DNA from: Planctomycetota bacterium
GTDB lineage: Bacteria > Planctomycetota > JAFGQW01
Reading direction: 5' to 3'
DNA: 45,842 bases
Assembly (NCBI GenBank): GCA_016935485.1
Contig: JAFGQW010000205.1
Location: 1 to 45,842 of the forward strand
How positions within the stretch are numbered: position 1 is the stretch's first letter; each line of letters begins with the position of its first letter. The translations under genes and the position numbers were made by a program. This document shows, piece after piece, positions 7,172 to 20,913 of the stretch. Under the pieces are notes generated by a model that was given only the letters and a program-made list of their open reading frames with translations, searched no databases and was not told the origin of the DNA.

Positions 7172-9223
7172 TCAGACCACCAGGCGGTCCTGCTCCTCCC
7201 TGGGGACCGGCCGGAATTCGCACGGCTCCATGCTGAAGCCGGCCCGCCCCTGGCTGAGCGAGCGGACCGCCGAGGAGTACCCGAACAGGCAGGCCAGCGG
7301 CGCGCGGACGCGCACGAGAGCCGGCGTGCGATCGGCGAGCGATTCCTCGATCGTAGCCCGGCGGGCGTTGAGATCGCGGATGATCTCCCCGAGGCACTCC
7401 ACGGGGGTGCGGACCTCGAGCCGCATCACCGGCTCGAGAATCGCCACTCCGCCCGCCTCCAGACCGGCGTGAAACGCCCGCACGGCCGCCTCCTCGAAGG
7501 CGGCCTCGCTGGAATCGACCTCGTGCAGCGCGAAGTCGCGCAGCGTCGCGCGGACGTGGATCACGGGATAGCCCAGCGGACCGGTCACCGCGCCCCGCAT
7601 CCCCTCCTCGATCGCCGCGAGAAAGAGCCGCGGCAGCCCCTCCCGGGAGAGACCGTTCACGAAGCGAACCCGCGGCGCCTCCGGATCCGGCGCCATCTCC
7701 AGGGTCACCCCGGCGAAGAAGCCGCGGCCGCCGGCCTGCTTGTCCACGCGTCCCTCGACCGCACAGGCGCGCCGGATGCTCTGCCGGTAGGCGACGTACG
7801 GCCGCCCGACTCTGGCCTGGACGCCGAAGTCGCGCGTCACGCGGTTGACGAGGACCTCGATGTGAAGCTCGCCCATGCCGGAGATCAGCAGCTGGCCGGT
7901 CTCCTCGTCCAGCCGCCTCTCGAACGTCGGATCCTCCCGCTCGAGCGCCGCCAGCGCCGCCTCGAGCCGCTCGCGGTCCGCGGTCGTGTGCGGCTCGATC
8001 GCGACGCGGATCACCGTCTCCGGAAAGCGGATGGGCTCGAACCGGATGGGGTGGTCCCGGTCCGCGAGCGTGTCGCCGGTGAACGTCATGCGCAGCCCCG
8101 TCGCGGCCACGATATCCCCGGCCCGGATCCGCTCGATCGCCTCCCGGTGGTTGGCGTGCATCCGGAAGAGCTGCGCCAGACGTTCCGGCTTGCCGCGGCT
8201 GACGTTGCGCACCTGGTCGCCCTGCCGGGCCGACCCGGAGTAGACGCGCAGGTAGGTCAGGTCGGCATGCCGCAGCGCCACGGTCTTGAAGGCCAGCGCC
8301 GCGAACGGGCCCCCGGGGTCAGCGAATCGCTCCTCGATCCGCGCCTTCGCGCCGGGCACCTCCCCCCGGGCGGGCGGGACCTCGGCGGGACTCGGCAGGT
8401 AGTCCACGACCGCATCGAGGAGCGGCTGGACGCCGAGATCGTGGAGGGCGCTGCCCCCGAAGACCGGCACGATCGCGTTCTTGAGCGTCGCCCGCCGAAT
8501 GGCCGCCCGCAGCTCGTCCGCACTCACGAGCTCCTCGGCAACGTAGCGCTCGGCCAGCGCGTCGTCGACCTCCGCCACCGCCTCCACCAGCGCCTCACGC
8601 TGCTTGGCAGCGAGAACCGCCAGATCGCCCGGAATGGGCTCCCGGAACACGGTCGCGCCCTGGGTGGCCGGGTCGAAGCGGAGCGCGCACCGCTCGACGA
8701 GATCCACCACCCCGGCGAGCGTCTTCTCGATCCCGATCGGCAGCTGCACTGCCACCGCCACCCGTCCCAAACGGGTCCGGATCTCGCGGATTACGCGCTC
8801 GAATCCCGCGCCCACCCGATCCAGCTTGTTGACGAAGACCAGGCGGGGCACGGCGTGCTCGTCGGCCTGATGCCAGACCGTCTCGGACTGGGCCTCGACG
8901 CCCTCGACGCCGGACAGCACCACGATCGCGCCGTCGAGCACCCGGAGGCTCCGGGCGACCTCGGCGGTGAAATCGACGTGACCGGGGGTGTCGATCAGGT
9001 TGACGGTGTGCCCGCGCCACAAGAGCGTCGTCGCCGCGGCGGTGATCGTGATGCCGCGCTCCCGTTCCTCCTCCATCCAGTCCATGGTGGCGGTGCCGTC
9101 GTCGACCGCGCCGATGCGGTGCTCCTTGCCGGTGTAGAAGAGAAACCGCTCCGTGAGCGTGGTCTTGCCGGCATCGATGTGGGCGATGATGCCGATGTTG
9201 CGCGTCTTCTGGAGGGCCTTCAT
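7172..9223 (-). CDS. fusA: Translation elongation factor G, divergent type
   Basis: EF-G is the GTPase that drives translocation. The 683-residue product has G1 AHIDAGKTT (residues 14-22), the switch I end RGITIT, G3 DTPGHVDF and G4 as NKLDR instead of the usual NKMDR. Domain III shows GMGELHIEV and domain V shows YSSAVRSLSQGRAGFSM. In domain IV the usual Q(S/T)GG-x-GQ(Y/F) reads QAGGRGFF. These changes set it apart from canonical EF-G. It follows rpsL-rpsG, the place of the housekeeping EF-G, so it probably is the working translocase. It could belong to the spdEFG subfamilies known from spirochaetes, planctomycetes and delta-proteobacteria; deciding this needs a tree. Confidence 0.9.
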   Translation of the reverse strand: MKALQKTRNIGIIAHIDAGKTTLTERFLFYTGKEHRIGAVDDGTATMDWMEEERERGITITAAATTLLWRGHTVNLIDTPGHVDFTAEVARSLRVLDGAIVVLSGVEGVEAQSETVWHQADEHAVPRLVFVNKLDRVGAGFERVIREIRTRLGRVAVAVQLPIGIEKTLAGVVDLVERCALRFDPATQGATVFREPIPGDLAVLAAKQREALVEAVAEVDDALAERYVAEELVSADELRAAIRRATLKNAIVPVFGGSALHDLGVQPLLDAVVDYLPSPAEVPPARGEVPGAKARIEERFADPGGPFAALAFKTVALRHADLTYLRVYSGSARQGDQVRNVSRGKPERLAQLFRMHANHREAIERIRAGDIVAATGLRMTFTGDTLADRDHPIRFEPIRFPETVIRVAIEPHTTADRERLEAALAALEREDPTFERRLDEETGQLLISGMGELHIEVLVNRVTRDFGVQARVGRPYVAYRQSIRRACAVEGRVDKQAGGRGFFAGVTLEMAPDPEAPRVRFVNGLSREGLPRLFLAAIEEGMRGAVTGPLGYPVIHVRATLRDFALHEVDSSEAAFEEAAVRAFHAGLEAGGVAILEPVMRLEVRTPVECLGEIIRDLNARRATIEESLADRTPALVRVRAPLACLFGYSSAVRSLSQGRAGFSMEPCEFRPVPREEQDRLVV

Positions 9224-9336
9224 GAGCGGGCTGCTTTCGGGCAGGGCGGGAAAGGAACGGGCCGCGGTGCGCGCAGCTTCACGCCGGCGCGCCGGTGCTC
9301 GTCACCCCGGATCCGTGGCGGCTGCCATGACACCCC

Positions 9337-9352
9337 CCGGTCCGAAGACCGG
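9337..9352 (-). terminator. UUCG-tetraloop hairpin between rpsG and fusA
   Basis: On the minus strand the RNA would form a 6-base-pair stem CCGGUC/GACCGG closed by a UUCG tetraloop, 66 bases after the rpsG stop. No U tract follows, so it may be an attenuator, an mRNA-stability element or a processing site rather than a terminator. Confidence 0.35.
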
Positions 9353-9417
9353 CCCTTCCGCCGCCGCGGCGCCGAGCCGCACTTCCGGCACGTCGCCGGG
9401 TCGGGACCGGCCCGGGC

Positions 9418-9891
9418 CTACCAGGCGAAGTGCGCGAACGCCTTGTTCGCCTCGGCCATCTTGTGGGCGATCTCCCGCTTGTTGATCGCCTCGCCCTCCT
9501 TGTTGTAGGCCGCCTGCAGCTCGTCCGCGAGCCGCCGCGCCATCGGCCGGCCGCGCTTCTTGCGCGCCGCATCGATGATCCAGCGGAAGGCGAGCGCCTG
9601 CTGGCGGTTCTTCTTGACCTCCATCGGCACCTGGTAGGTAGCGCCGCCCACGCGCTTGGAGCGGACCTCGATGAGCGGTTTGACATTCTCGACCGCCTGG
9701 GTGAACACCTCGTCGGGGCGCTGGTCCTTCACGCGCTTCTCCAGGATCGCCAGCGCCTCGTAGAGGATCTGCTGGGAGACCGACTTCTTGCCCTCGACCA
9801 TGAGGCTGTTGATGAACTTGGAGACCAGCCGGCTGCCGTACTTCGGGTCGGGCTTCAAGAAACGCTCCGGCGAATCGTACTTGCGTGGCAT
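9418..9891 (-). CDS. rpsG: Small-subunit ribosomal protein S7
   Basis: S7 is a primary binder of the 16S 3' domain and sits at the E site. The 157-residue product starts MPRKYDSPERFLKPDPKYGS at ATG 9891 and contains FINSLMVEGKKS, the VENVKPLIEVRSKRVGGATY stretch, YQVPMEV and the C-terminal HKMAEANKAFAHFAW. The first residues and length (usual 156) fix the start. It lies 14 bases after rpsL. Confidence 0.97.
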   Translation of the reverse strand: MPRKYDSPERFLKPDPKYGSRLVSKFINSLMVEGKKSVSQQILYEALAILEKRVKDQRPDEVFTQAVENVKPLIEVRSKRVGGATYQVPMEVKKNRQQALAFRWIIDAARKKRGRPMARRLADELQAAYNKEGEAINKREIAHKMAEANKAFAHFAW

Positions 9892-9905
9892 CGGATCTGT
9901 CCCCC

Positions 9906-10277
9906 CTACTTGGGCCGCTTGGCCCCGTACTTGCTCCGCGACTGCCGGCGGTCGTCGACGCCGGTGGCATCGAGCGTGCCGCGAATCACGTGGTAGCGCA
10001 CCCCGGGCAGGTCCCGCACGCGGCCGCCGCGCACCAGCACGATGGAGTGCTCCTGGAGGTTGTGGCCCTCGCCAGGGATGTAGACGGTGACCTCCTTGCC
10101 GTTCGAGAGCCGCACGCGCGCCACCTTGCGGAGTGCGGAGTTCGGCTTCTTGGGGGTCATGGTCTTCACCTGCAGGCACACGCCGCGCTTCTGCGGACAG
10201 CCATCCAGGACCGGCGACTTCGACCGGCGCCGGACCGGCTGGCGTCCCTTGCGGACGAGCTGGTTGATGGTGGGCAT
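9906..10277 (-). CDS. rpsL: Small-subunit ribosomal protein S12, with Arg at position 88
   Basis: S12 controls decoding accuracy at the A site and forms part of the streptomycin-binding environment. From ATG 10277 the product is 123 residues: [14 protein letters not shown], then [17 protein letters not shown] and [12 protein letters not shown]. Lys43 is kept. The loop normally reading GGRVKDLPG reads GGRVRDLPG, so residue 88 is Arg (codon CGG, 10014-10016). K88R (K87R in E. coli numbering) is a classical high-level streptomycin-resistance substitution. In-frame codons continue upstream to 10451, but the MPTINQL start is family-typical. Confidence 0.96.
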   Translation of the reverse strand: MPTINQLVRKGRQPVRRRSKSPVLDGCPQKRGVCLQVKTMTPKKPNSALRKVARVRLSNGKEVTVYIPGEGHNLQEHSIVLVRGGRVRDLPGVRYHVIRGTLDATGVDDRRQSRSKYGAKRPK

Positions 10278-10496
10278 TGCCACTCCGACGGCTGAGGCCC
10301 CGGAAGCCCTGAGTTGGTCGCAGGGCGGGGGCCGATTCCGGGCGGCCTCCCGGACCGCCTTCTCCACCGTGAGCCGGCGACGGCACACCCGCCGCGGGCC
10401 GATCGTTCCGGGCTCCGCCACCGGGCCCCGGGATGCTTCCTCTTGCGACATCTTGCCGCGAAAATCAAACCCTCCCCGGACGGCCGGCCGTACCGG

Positions 10497-13400
10497 TCAC
10501 GCCGCATCGCCACCCGCGGCGGCCGCCGCGGACGCCTCCGGGTCGTCCACCGGCAGCTCGGACGGCGCCGTTCCGCCGAGCAGCTCCGCGGCCATCTCCT
10601 GTGCCGGCCGCCGCTTGATGAGCTCGGAACGGTAGTAGCGCTTGAAGCCGGTTCCCGCCGGCACCAGGTGGCCGAGGATCACGTTCTCCTTGAGTCCCGC
10701 CAGGCGGTCCACCTTGCCGGCGATCGCCGCCTCCGTGAGCACCTTGGTGGTCTCCTGGAAGCTCGCGGCCGAGATGAAGCTGTCCGATTGCAGGCTCGCC
10801 TTGGTGATCCCGAGCAGGACCGGCGAGGCCTTGGCGGGCTTGCCGCCCTCGCCCAGCACCCGCTCGTTCTCCTGGCGGAACCGGACCTTGTCGACGACGA
10901 TGCCCGGCAGGAACTCGGTGTCGCCGGCGTCCTCGATCTTCACCTTGCGCAGCATCTGGTTCAAGATGACCTCGATGTGCTTGTCGTCGATGCTCACACC
11001 CTGTGAGCGGTAGACATTCTGGACCTCGCGCAGCAGGTACTCCTGGAGCTTGGTTTCCCCCGAGATGCGCAGGATGTCCTGCGGCACCATCGGCCCGTCC
11101 ACCAGCGCATCCCCGGCCCGGACCGGATCGCCCGAGTGGACGCGGAGGTGCTTGCCGTGCGGCACCAGGTGCTCCTTCTCGATGCCGGACTCGTTGCGGA
11201 CGATGACGGTGCCCTTGCCGCGTCGCTTCTCGCCGAGCTGGCAGATCCCGTCGATCTCCGCGATCACCGCCGGGCCGCGCGGCTTGCGCGCCTCGAAGAT
11301 CTCGGTCACCCGCGGCAGGCCGCCGGTGATGTCCTGGGTGCCGGTGATGGCGCGCGCCGTTTTTGCGAGCAGCGTGCCGGCCACCACGCGGGCGCCGTCA
11401 TCCACCTCGATGTGCGCCTTCTCGGGAATGGAATACCACGCGAGCGGCTTGCCGTCGTCGTCCTTGACCGCGATCTGCGGGTGGAGGTCACCCTTGTGCT
11501 CCATGATCACCTTGCGGAGCTTGGCGGAGCCGGGGTCCTGCTCGTACTTGAGGGTTTCGCCCTCGACGATGTCCTCGAACGCGATCACGCCGTCGGTCTC
11601 CGCCAGGATCGGGATGTTGTGCGGATCCCAGTGGACGAGCGCCGTGCGGGCCTTGACTTCCTGGTCCTCCTCGACCAGCACGTTGCTGCCAACCGGCACG
11701 GTGTAGCGGTCGAGCTCGCGGCCCTTCTGGTCCTCGATGATGATCTCGCCGTTGCGCTTGAGGACGACCTTCTGGCCCTCGGGATTGACCACGACCCGGA
11801 GGTGGATGAACTTCACGACGCCGCCGCGCTTGGCCTTGATCTCGGCCTCCTCCACCGCGCGACTCGCGGTGCCGCCGATGTGGAAGGTGCGCATGGTGAG
11901 CTGGGTGCCGGGCTCGCCGATCGATTGGGCCGCGATGATGCCGACCGCCGTGCCCACCTCGACCAGGCGGCCGGTGCTGAGGTCCGCGCCGTAGCAGCGC
12001 GCGCACAGCCCGTGCGGCGCTTCGCACACGAGCGGGCTTCGCACCCGGATCTTCTCGTGGCCGAGCGCCTCGATCTGGCGGGCCACGTCCTCGGCGATGA
12101 CCTCGTTTTCGCGCACGATCAGCTCGTCGTTCACGACGTCGCGGATGTGGTCGCGCGCGGAGCGACCGGTGATGTTGCGCGCCAGCGACACCTCCACCTT
12201 GTCGCCCTTGTAGACGATGCCCTTGGCCGCGCCCTGGAGCGTGCCGCAATCCTCGATCGTGATCACCACGTTCTGCGCCACGTCGGCGAGCTTGCGGGTG
12301 AGGTACCCCGAGTCCGCCGTCTTGAGCGCCGTGTCCGCCAGCCCCTTGCGCGCGCCGTGCGTGGAGCTGAAGTACTCCAGCACCTTGAGCCCCTCGCGAA
12401 AGCTCGCCTTGATGGGCGTCTCGATGATGATGCCGGACGGCTTGGCCATGAGCCCGCGCATGCCCGCCAGCTGGCGGATCTGCTCGATCGAGCCGCGGGC
12501 GCCCGACTGCGCCATGAGGAAGACCGGATTGACGTAGGGGCGGCCGTCCCGCACGTCGTTCTTCAATTCCTCCATGAGCGCCTCGCCGATCACCTGGCGC
12601 ACGTGCGTCCACAGATCGATGACCTGGTTGTAGCGCTCGCCGTCGGTGATCACCCCCTTCGTGAAGTTGGCCTCGATGCCGGTGACCTGCTTGTCGGCCG
12701 CCGCGAGGATCTTCTTCTTCTGCGACGGCACCAGCATGTCGCTCTTGGAGAAACTCAGCCCCGAGCGGGTCGAGTAGTGGAAACCGAGGTCCTTCAAGTT
12801 GTCCAAGAGCTCGATCGTGCGCCGGTGTCCGAGGAACTTGTGACACTCGTAGATCGCCTCGTGGATGACGTTCTTCTTGAGCTCGAGGTTGAAGAACGGG
12901 GCGTCGGGCGGAATGATGTCGTTAAACAGCACCCGCCCCACGGAAGTGACGACGGGCTTGTCTCCCGCCGGCCGGCGGCCCTCGCGCGACACCACGATCC
13001 GCCTTCGCTCCAGCCGGAGCTTGATCTTGGCGTGCACCGCGACCTTGCCCTCCTCGAAGGCGAGGATCGCCTCGTGCGGGTCGGCGAACACCATTCCCTC
13101 GCCCCGCTGGTCGGGAAGCTGGATACTCAGGTAATAGCAGCCGAGCACGATGTCCTGACTCGGCGCGATGATCGGATTGCCGTGGGCCGGCGAGAAGATG
13201 TTGTGGGTCGACAGCATCAGCGTGCGGGCCTCGAGCTGCGCCTCGAAGCTCAGCGGCAGATGCACCGCCATCTGGTCGCCGTCGAAATCCGCGTTGAACC
13301 CGGCGCAGACCAGCGGATGGATCCGGATCGCGTTGCCCTCGACCAGCACCGGCTCGAAGGCCTGGATGCCCATCCGGTGGAGCGTCGGCGCCCGGTTGAG

Positions 13401-14651
13401 CATCACCGGGTGGTTGCGGATGACCTCCTCCAGGATGTCCCAGACCTCCTCGTCCTTCCGCTCGAGCATCTTCTTGGCGCTCTTGATCGTGTCGGCGTAG
13501 CCGAGCTCTTTCAAGCGCCGGATGATGAACGGCTGGAAGAGCTCGAGCGCGATCCGCTTGGGGAGCCCGCACTGATGAAGCTTCAGCTCCGGGCCGACCA
13601 CGATGACGCTCCGCGCGGAGTAGTCGACGCGCTTGCCAAGCAGGTTCTCGCGGAACCGGCCCTGCTTGCCCTTGATCATGTCGGTGAGCGATTTCAGCGG
13701 ACGGTTGGAAGAGCCGAGCACCGGCCGGCGGCAGCGCCCGTTGTCGAACAGCGCGTCCACGCTCTGCTGCAGCATGCGCTTCTCGTTGCGGATGATCACC
13801 TCGGGAGCGTTGAGGTCCAAGAGCTTCTTCAAGCGGTTGTTGCGGTTGATCAGCCGGCGGTAGAGGTCGTTGAGGTCGGAGGTGGCGAAGTTGCCGCTCT
13901 CCAGCAGCACGAGCGGGCGGAGATCCGGCGGGATCACCGGAATCGCGTCGAGGACCATCCACTCCGGGCGGTTCCTGGAGTCGCGCAGGTTCTCGACGGT
14001 CTGCAGCCGTTTGATGATGTCCTTGCGCCGCTGCTTGGACTTGGTCTCGGTGAGCTCGGTGCGGAGCTCCTCGCTGAGCCGCTCGAGATCGAGCCGCCCG
14101 AGCAGCTTCTTGATCGCCTCGGCCCCCATGTCGGCCGCAAACGCGTCACCCCACTTCTGGCGGGCCTGGCGGTACTCCTCCTCGCTCAGGAGCTGCTGCT
14201 CCTTCAAGTCGGTCGTGCCCGGGTCGACGACCACGTAGTCCTGGAAGTAGATCACCCGCTCGAGGTGCGAGGTCTTCATGGCGAGCAGCGTTCCCATGCG
14301 GCTCGGCATCGCTTTGAAGAACCAGATGTGGGCCACCGGCGCGGCCAGATTGATGTGGCCCATGCGTTTGCGGCGCACGCGGGAGTGGGTGACCTTGACG
14401 CCGCAGCGATCGCAGACGATCCCCTTGTACTTGATGCCCTTGTACTTGCCGCACGCGCACTCCCAGTCCTTCTCCGGACCGAAGATGCGCTCGCAGAACA
14501 GGCCGTCTTTCTCGGCCCGGTACGTGCGGTAGTTGATCGTCTCGGGCTTCTTGACCTCGCCGTAGCTCCAGCCCCGGATGTCCTCGGGACTCGCCAGGCG
14601 AATGGAGACCGCCGCGAACTCGTTGATGCGTTCGTAGCTCTGCTCGACCAT
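10497..14651 (-). CDS. rpoC: RNA polymerase beta' subunit
   Basis: Beta' forms the catalytic cleft and clamp of RNA polymerase. From ATG 14651 ([20 protein letters not shown] ribosome-binding site 6-9 bases upstream) the product is 1384 residues. The N-terminal zinc site is visible as Cys65, Cys67, Cys80 and Cys83. The catalytic [12 protein letters not shown] lies near residue 450 and holds the three magnesium-binding Asp residues. Trigger-loop and second zinc regions follow ([13 protein letters not shown]). Length and motifs are those of a normal bacterial beta'. It is 85 bases after rpoB. In-frame upstream codons overlap rpoB and are not used. Confidence 0.98.
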   Translation of the reverse strand: MVEQSYERINEFAAVSIRLASPEDIRGWSYGEVKKPETINYRTYRAEKDGLFCERIFGPEKDWECACGKYKGIKYKGIVCDRCGVKVTHSRVRRKRMGHINLAAPVAHIWFFKAMPSRMGTLLAMKTSHLERVIYFQDYVVVDPGTTDLKEQQLLSEEEYRQARQKWGDAFAADMGAEAIKKLLGRLDLERLSEELRTELTETKSKQRRKDIIKRLQTVENLRDSRNRPEWMVLDAIPVIPPDLRPLVLLESGNFATSDLNDLYRRLINRNNRLKKLLDLNAPEVIIRNEKRMLQQSVDALFDNGRCRRPVLGSSNRPLKSLTDMIKGKQGRFRENLLGKRVDYSARSVIVVGPELKLHQCGLPKRIALELFQPFIIRRLKELGYADTIKSAKKMLERKDEEVWDILEEVIRNHPVMLNRAPTLHRMGIQAFEPVLVEGNAIRIHPLVCAGFNADFDGDQMAVHLPLSFEAQLEARTLMLSTHNIFSPAHGNPIIAPSQDIVLGCYYLSIQLPDQRGEGMVFADPHEAILAFEEGKVAVHAKIKLRLERRRIVVSREGRRPAGDKPVVTSVGRVLFNDIIPPDAPFFNLELKKNVIHEAIYECHKFLGHRRTIELLDNLKDLGFHYSTRSGLSFSKSDMLVPSQKKKILAAADKQVTGIEANFTKGVITDGERYNQVIDLWTHVRQVIGEALMEELKNDVRDGRPYVNPVFLMAQSGARGSIEQIRQLAGMRGLMAKPSGIIIETPIKASFREGLKVLEYFSSTHGARKGLADTALKTADSGYLTRKLADVAQNVVITIEDCGTLQGAAKGIVYKGDKVEVSLARNITGRSARDHIRDVVNDELIVRENEVIAEDVARQIEALGHEKIRVRSPLVCEAPHGLCARCYGADLSTGRLVEVGTAVGIIAAQSIGEPGTQLTMRTFHIGGTASRAVEEAEIKAKRGGVVKFIHLRVVVNPEGQKVVLKRNGEIIIEDQKGRELDRYTVPVGSNVLVEEDQEVKARTALVHWDPHNIPILAETDGVIAFEDIVEGETLKYEQDPGSAKLRKVIMEHKGDLHPQIAVKDDDGKPLAWYSIPEKAHIEVDDGARVVAGTLLAKTARAITGTQDITGGLPRVTEIFEARKPRGPAVIAEIDGICQLGEKRRGKGTVIVRNESGIEKEHLVPHGKHLRVHSGDPVRAGDALVDGPMVPQDILRISGETKLQEYLLREVQNVYRSQGVSIDDKHIEVILNQMLRKVKIEDAGDTEFLPGIVVDKVRFRQENERVLGEGGKPAKASPVLLGITKASLQSDSFISAASFQETTKVLTEAAIAGKVDRLAGLKENVILGHLVPAGTGFKRYYRSELIKRRPAQEMAAELLGGTAPSELPVDDPEASAAAAAGGDAA

Positions 14652-14736
14652 CCGGCACGCTCCTCCTGGTCTCGGAGATCCTGTCCGCCTCCCGGTGGCG
14701 GCGGCCGCCCTGCAGGCGACGCGACCGCGCGCCCCG

Positions 14737-18492
<3,756 letters not shown>

Positions 18493-18687
18493 GCCTGTTG
18501 ACTCCTGTTGAGGTTCGCCCACCCTAGGGACATCGCCACTCCCGCCGGTCCGCGCCAGGTCGCCGCCTCGGTACGCACCGCCACCTGCCGTCCCGTTCCC
18601 CGCGGCAAGGACCGGCGCTTGCGCGCGGGATCAGGGCGGCGCGCCCGGCCGAGCGCATCCTGGACCGCCACCGGGCGAGCCCCGCGC
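18493..18687 (-). other. rplL-rpoB spacer
   Basis: This 195-base gap corresponds to the place of the L7/L12-beta attenuator and RNase III site in E. coli. I see no T-tract terminator; any attenuator here would have to be found by RNA folding. Confidence 0.3.
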
Positions 18688-19101
18688 CTACTTGAGAACG
18701 ACGGTGCCCCCGGCGGCCTCGAGCTCGGCCTTGAGTTTGTCGGCCTCCTCCTTGTCGAGGCCTTCCTTGACCGCCTTGGGCGCCCCATCCACCAGGTCCT
18801 TGGCCTCCTTCAGGCCGAGGTTCGTGTGGGCCCGCACCACCTTGATGACCTGGATCTTCTTGTCGCCCGCCTTCTCCAGGATCACATCGAAGCTGGTCTT
18901 CTCCTCGACGGCCTCCGCCGCCCCGGCCATGGCCGCCGTGGGCGCCACCATCGCCGCCACGGGCGCCGCGGCGCTGACTCCCCAGCGATCCTCCATGGCC
19001 TTGACCAGCTTGGCGGCCTGGCCGAGCGTGAGCCCGTCCAGCCGGGTGAAGATGCTCTCGAGATCGGCATCCAGCTCGATCCGCGTCGCCTCGTCGGACA
19101 T
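18688..19101 (-). CDS. rplL: Large-subunit ribosomal protein L7/L12
   Basis: L7/L12 is the mobile stalk protein that recruits translation GTPases. From ATG 19101 ([13 protein letters not shown]) the product is 137 residues. It has an N-terminal dimerisation helix region, an Ala/Met/Pro-rich hinge near residues 45-65 and the C-terminal domain with [20 protein letters not shown], then [21 protein letters not shown] ribosome-binding site lies 8 bases before this ATG, which rules out earlier in-frame ATGs. It follows rplJ after 114 bases. Confidence 0.96.
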   Translation of the reverse strand: MSDEATRIELDADLESIFTRLDGLTLGQAAKLVKAMEDRWGVSAAAPVAAMVAPTAAMAGAAEAVEEKTSFDVILEKAGDKKIQVIKVVRAHTNLGLKEAKDLVDGAPKAVKEGLDKEEADKLKAELEAAGGTVVLK

Positions 19102-19215
19102 GGGAAATGCCTCCATTCGCTTTGCCGGGCCTTCCCGCAGGGAACAGCCCGCTGATTGCACGCTTCGGGAACGGTCCAGCCGCTTCCCGCCGATCGCTCA
19201 CCGGCGGGCGCTCCG

Positions 19216-19755
19216 CTACTCCTCGCCCCCACCCGCCTTGTCGATCCTTGCCTGGATGGCCCGCGCCAGTCCACCCGTCACGCCGGCGATCGCCGCCGCC
19301 AGCCCGCGGGCCGGGCCGAGAACGGCCGCGGCCAGCTGCGCCCTGAGCTCGAGGCGGCCCGGCGTCCGCGCGAGCTGTTCCATGCCCGCCGGACCCAGGG
19401 CCAGGCCCTCCGACAGCCCGCCTTTCACGGTGACTCTGTGCGCCTTGTGCTGGTCGAGGTAGCCCCGGACCGCCTTGGCGGTCTGGACCCCCTCCAGGTC
19501 GCGCCCGTTAAACGCGATGGCCGTGGGCCCCACCAGCAGCGGGCGCACCGCCTCCAGCGTGAGCCCCCCCACCGCGTGGTGGGCCAGGCGATTGCGCAGC
19601 ACCCGGAGCCGCACCTCCCGCTCCCGGAGGTGGCGGCGGAAATCCTCCATCTCGGCCACCGTGAGCGGCGAGACATCCAGCAGCACGCAGGAACTCACGC
19701 CGCGTAGCTCCTGGCGGTACTCCGCGACCATCAGCGACTTGACGAGCTTCGACAC
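19216..19755 (-). CDS. rplJ: Large-subunit ribosomal protein L10
   Basis: L10 anchors the L7/L12 dimers to the 50S stalk base. The 179-residue product shows the L10 fold: SSCVLLDVSPLTVAEMEDFR, VLRNRLAHHAV, GPTAIAFNGRD and KGGLSEGLALGPAGMEQLAR. The C-terminal helical region (LRAQLAAAVLGPARGLAAAI) is the L7/L12 binding helix. It follows rplA after 14 bases, so an L10-binding autoregulatory leader would have to lie within rplA. Confidence 0.94.
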   Translation of the reverse strand: MSKLVKSLMVAEYRQELRGVSSCVLLDVSPLTVAEMEDFRRHLREREVRLRVLRNRLAHHAVGGLTLEAVRPLLVGPTAIAFNGRDLEGVQTAKAVRGYLDQHKAHRVTVKGGLSEGLALGPAGMEQLARTPGRLELRAQLAAAVLGPARGLAAAIAGVTGGLARAIQARIDKAGGGEE

Positions 19756-19769
19756 GGTCCCACCTCTCT

Positions 19770-20456
19770 CTAACCCGGAACCTGCACGCGAATCCCGGGC
19801 CCCATCGTCGTGGAGAGGGATACGTTCTCGATGTAGTTGCCCTTGGCGGCCGGCGGCCGAAGGCTCTTCACGTGGCCGAGGAACGCCTCGATGTTCAAGC
19901 GCAGGTCCTCGACCGGAAAGGACTTCTTGCCCATCGGGCCGTGGACGTTGCCGCCCGCGTCGGTGCGGAACTCGATCTTGCCCGCCGTGAACTCCCGCAC
20001 CGCCAGGCCGACGTTGTCGGTGACCGTGCCCGCCTTCGGCGAAGGCATCTTGCCCTTGGGCCCGAGCACCTTGCCGAGCTTGCCGACGAAGCGCATCGCC
20101 GCCGGCACGGCGATGGCGACGTCGAAGTCGAGCCAGCCGTCCTCGATCTTCTTCGCGAGCTCTGGGCCGCCCGCGGCCTGCGCACCGGCCGCGAGCGCTT
20201 CCTCGGCCTTGTCGCCCTCGGCGAAGACGATGACTCGCTTCTTCTTGCCGATCCCCTTGGGAAGCGCGATCGCGCCACGCACCATCTGATCGGACTGCTT
20301 GGGGTCGATGCCGAGCTTCAGGGCGATCTCGACGGTCTCGTCAAACCGCGCTGCCGGCATGCCCTTGAGCAGCGCGAGCGCCTCGGCGAGCGGCAACGCG
20401 GCCCGCCGGTCCCGTTTCCCAGCGGCCGCGCGGTATCGTTTGCTGTGCTTGCGCAT
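19770..20456 (-). CDS. rplA: Large-subunit ribosomal protein L1
   Basis: L1 forms the mobile stalk near the E site and represses its own operon in many bacteria. From ATG 20456 (MRKHSKRYRAA) the product is 228 residues, the usual length. It has FDETVEIALKLGIDPKQSDQ, KVLGPKGKMPSPKAGTVT and the FRTDAGGNVHGPMGKKSF stretch. The start lies one base after the rplK stop, which indicates coupling. In-frame codons farther upstream overlap rplK. Confidence 0.97.
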   Translation of the reverse strand: MRKHSKRYRAAAGKRDRRAALPLAEALALLKGMPAARFDETVEIALKLGIDPKQSDQMVRGAIALPKGIGKKKRVIVFAEGDKAEEALAAGAQAAGGPELAKKIEDGWLDFDVAIAVPAAMRFVGKLGKVLGPKGKMPSPKAGTVTDNVGLAVREFTAGKIEFRTDAGGNVHGPMGKKSFPVEDLRLNIEAFLGHVKSLRPPAAKGNYIENVSLSTTMGPGIRVQVPG

Positions 20457-20457
20457 G

Positions 20458-20883
20458 TCAGTCCAGCACCTCGATGCCACAGGACCGTGCCGTGCCGGCG
20501 ATGACGCGGCACGCCGCATCCAGCGTCGCGGCGTTGAGGTCCTTCCTCTTGATCTCGGCGATCTCCCGGACCTGCGCCGGGGTGACGCTCCCGACTTTCG
20601 CCTCCCGGACCGCCGCCGCGCCCTTGGCGACGCCGGCCGCCTTCTTGAGCAGGACCGCCGCCGGCGGACTCTTGGTGACGAACTCGAACGTGCGGTCCTT
20701 GTAGACGGTGATCACGACCGGAATGGTCATGCCGGCCGCCTCCCGGGTGGCCTCGTTGAACTTGCGGATGAACTCCCCGATGTTCACCCCGTGCTGGCCG
20801 AGCGCCGGCCCCACCGGCGGGGCCGGCGTCGCCTGTCCCCCGGCGCACTGCAGCTTGATCTTCGCCATCACCTCTTTGGCCAT
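20458..20883 (-). CDS. rplK: Large-subunit ribosomal protein L11
   Basis: L11 forms the GTPase-associated centre with 23S rRNA and is needed for RelA activation. The product reads [37 protein letters not shown] and, at the C-terminus, [19 protein letters not shown] with [11 protein letters not shown]. The N-terminal PPVGPALGQ thiopeptide region is intact. I choose ATG 20883; an in-frame GTG nine bases upstream also has a GGGAGG sequence in range, so the start may shift by three residues. Confidence 0.96.
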   Translation of the reverse strand: MAKEVMAKIKLQCAGGQATPAPPVGPALGQHGVNIGEFIRKFNEATREAAGMTIPVVITVYKDRTFEFVTKSPPAAVLLKKAAGVAKGAAAVREAKVGSVTPAQVREIAEIKRKDLNAATLDAACRVIAGTARSCGIEVLD

Positions 20884-20913
20884 GGGAAACACACCCTCCC
20901 GGCGGCGGTGCCG

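Noticed and set aside
6743-9508. Very long open frame on the strand opposite fusA
   Set aside because: Its product is rich in Arg, Gly, His and Leu with no domain, and it mirrors fusA codon by codon. In GC-rich DNA the complement of a gene often lacks stops.
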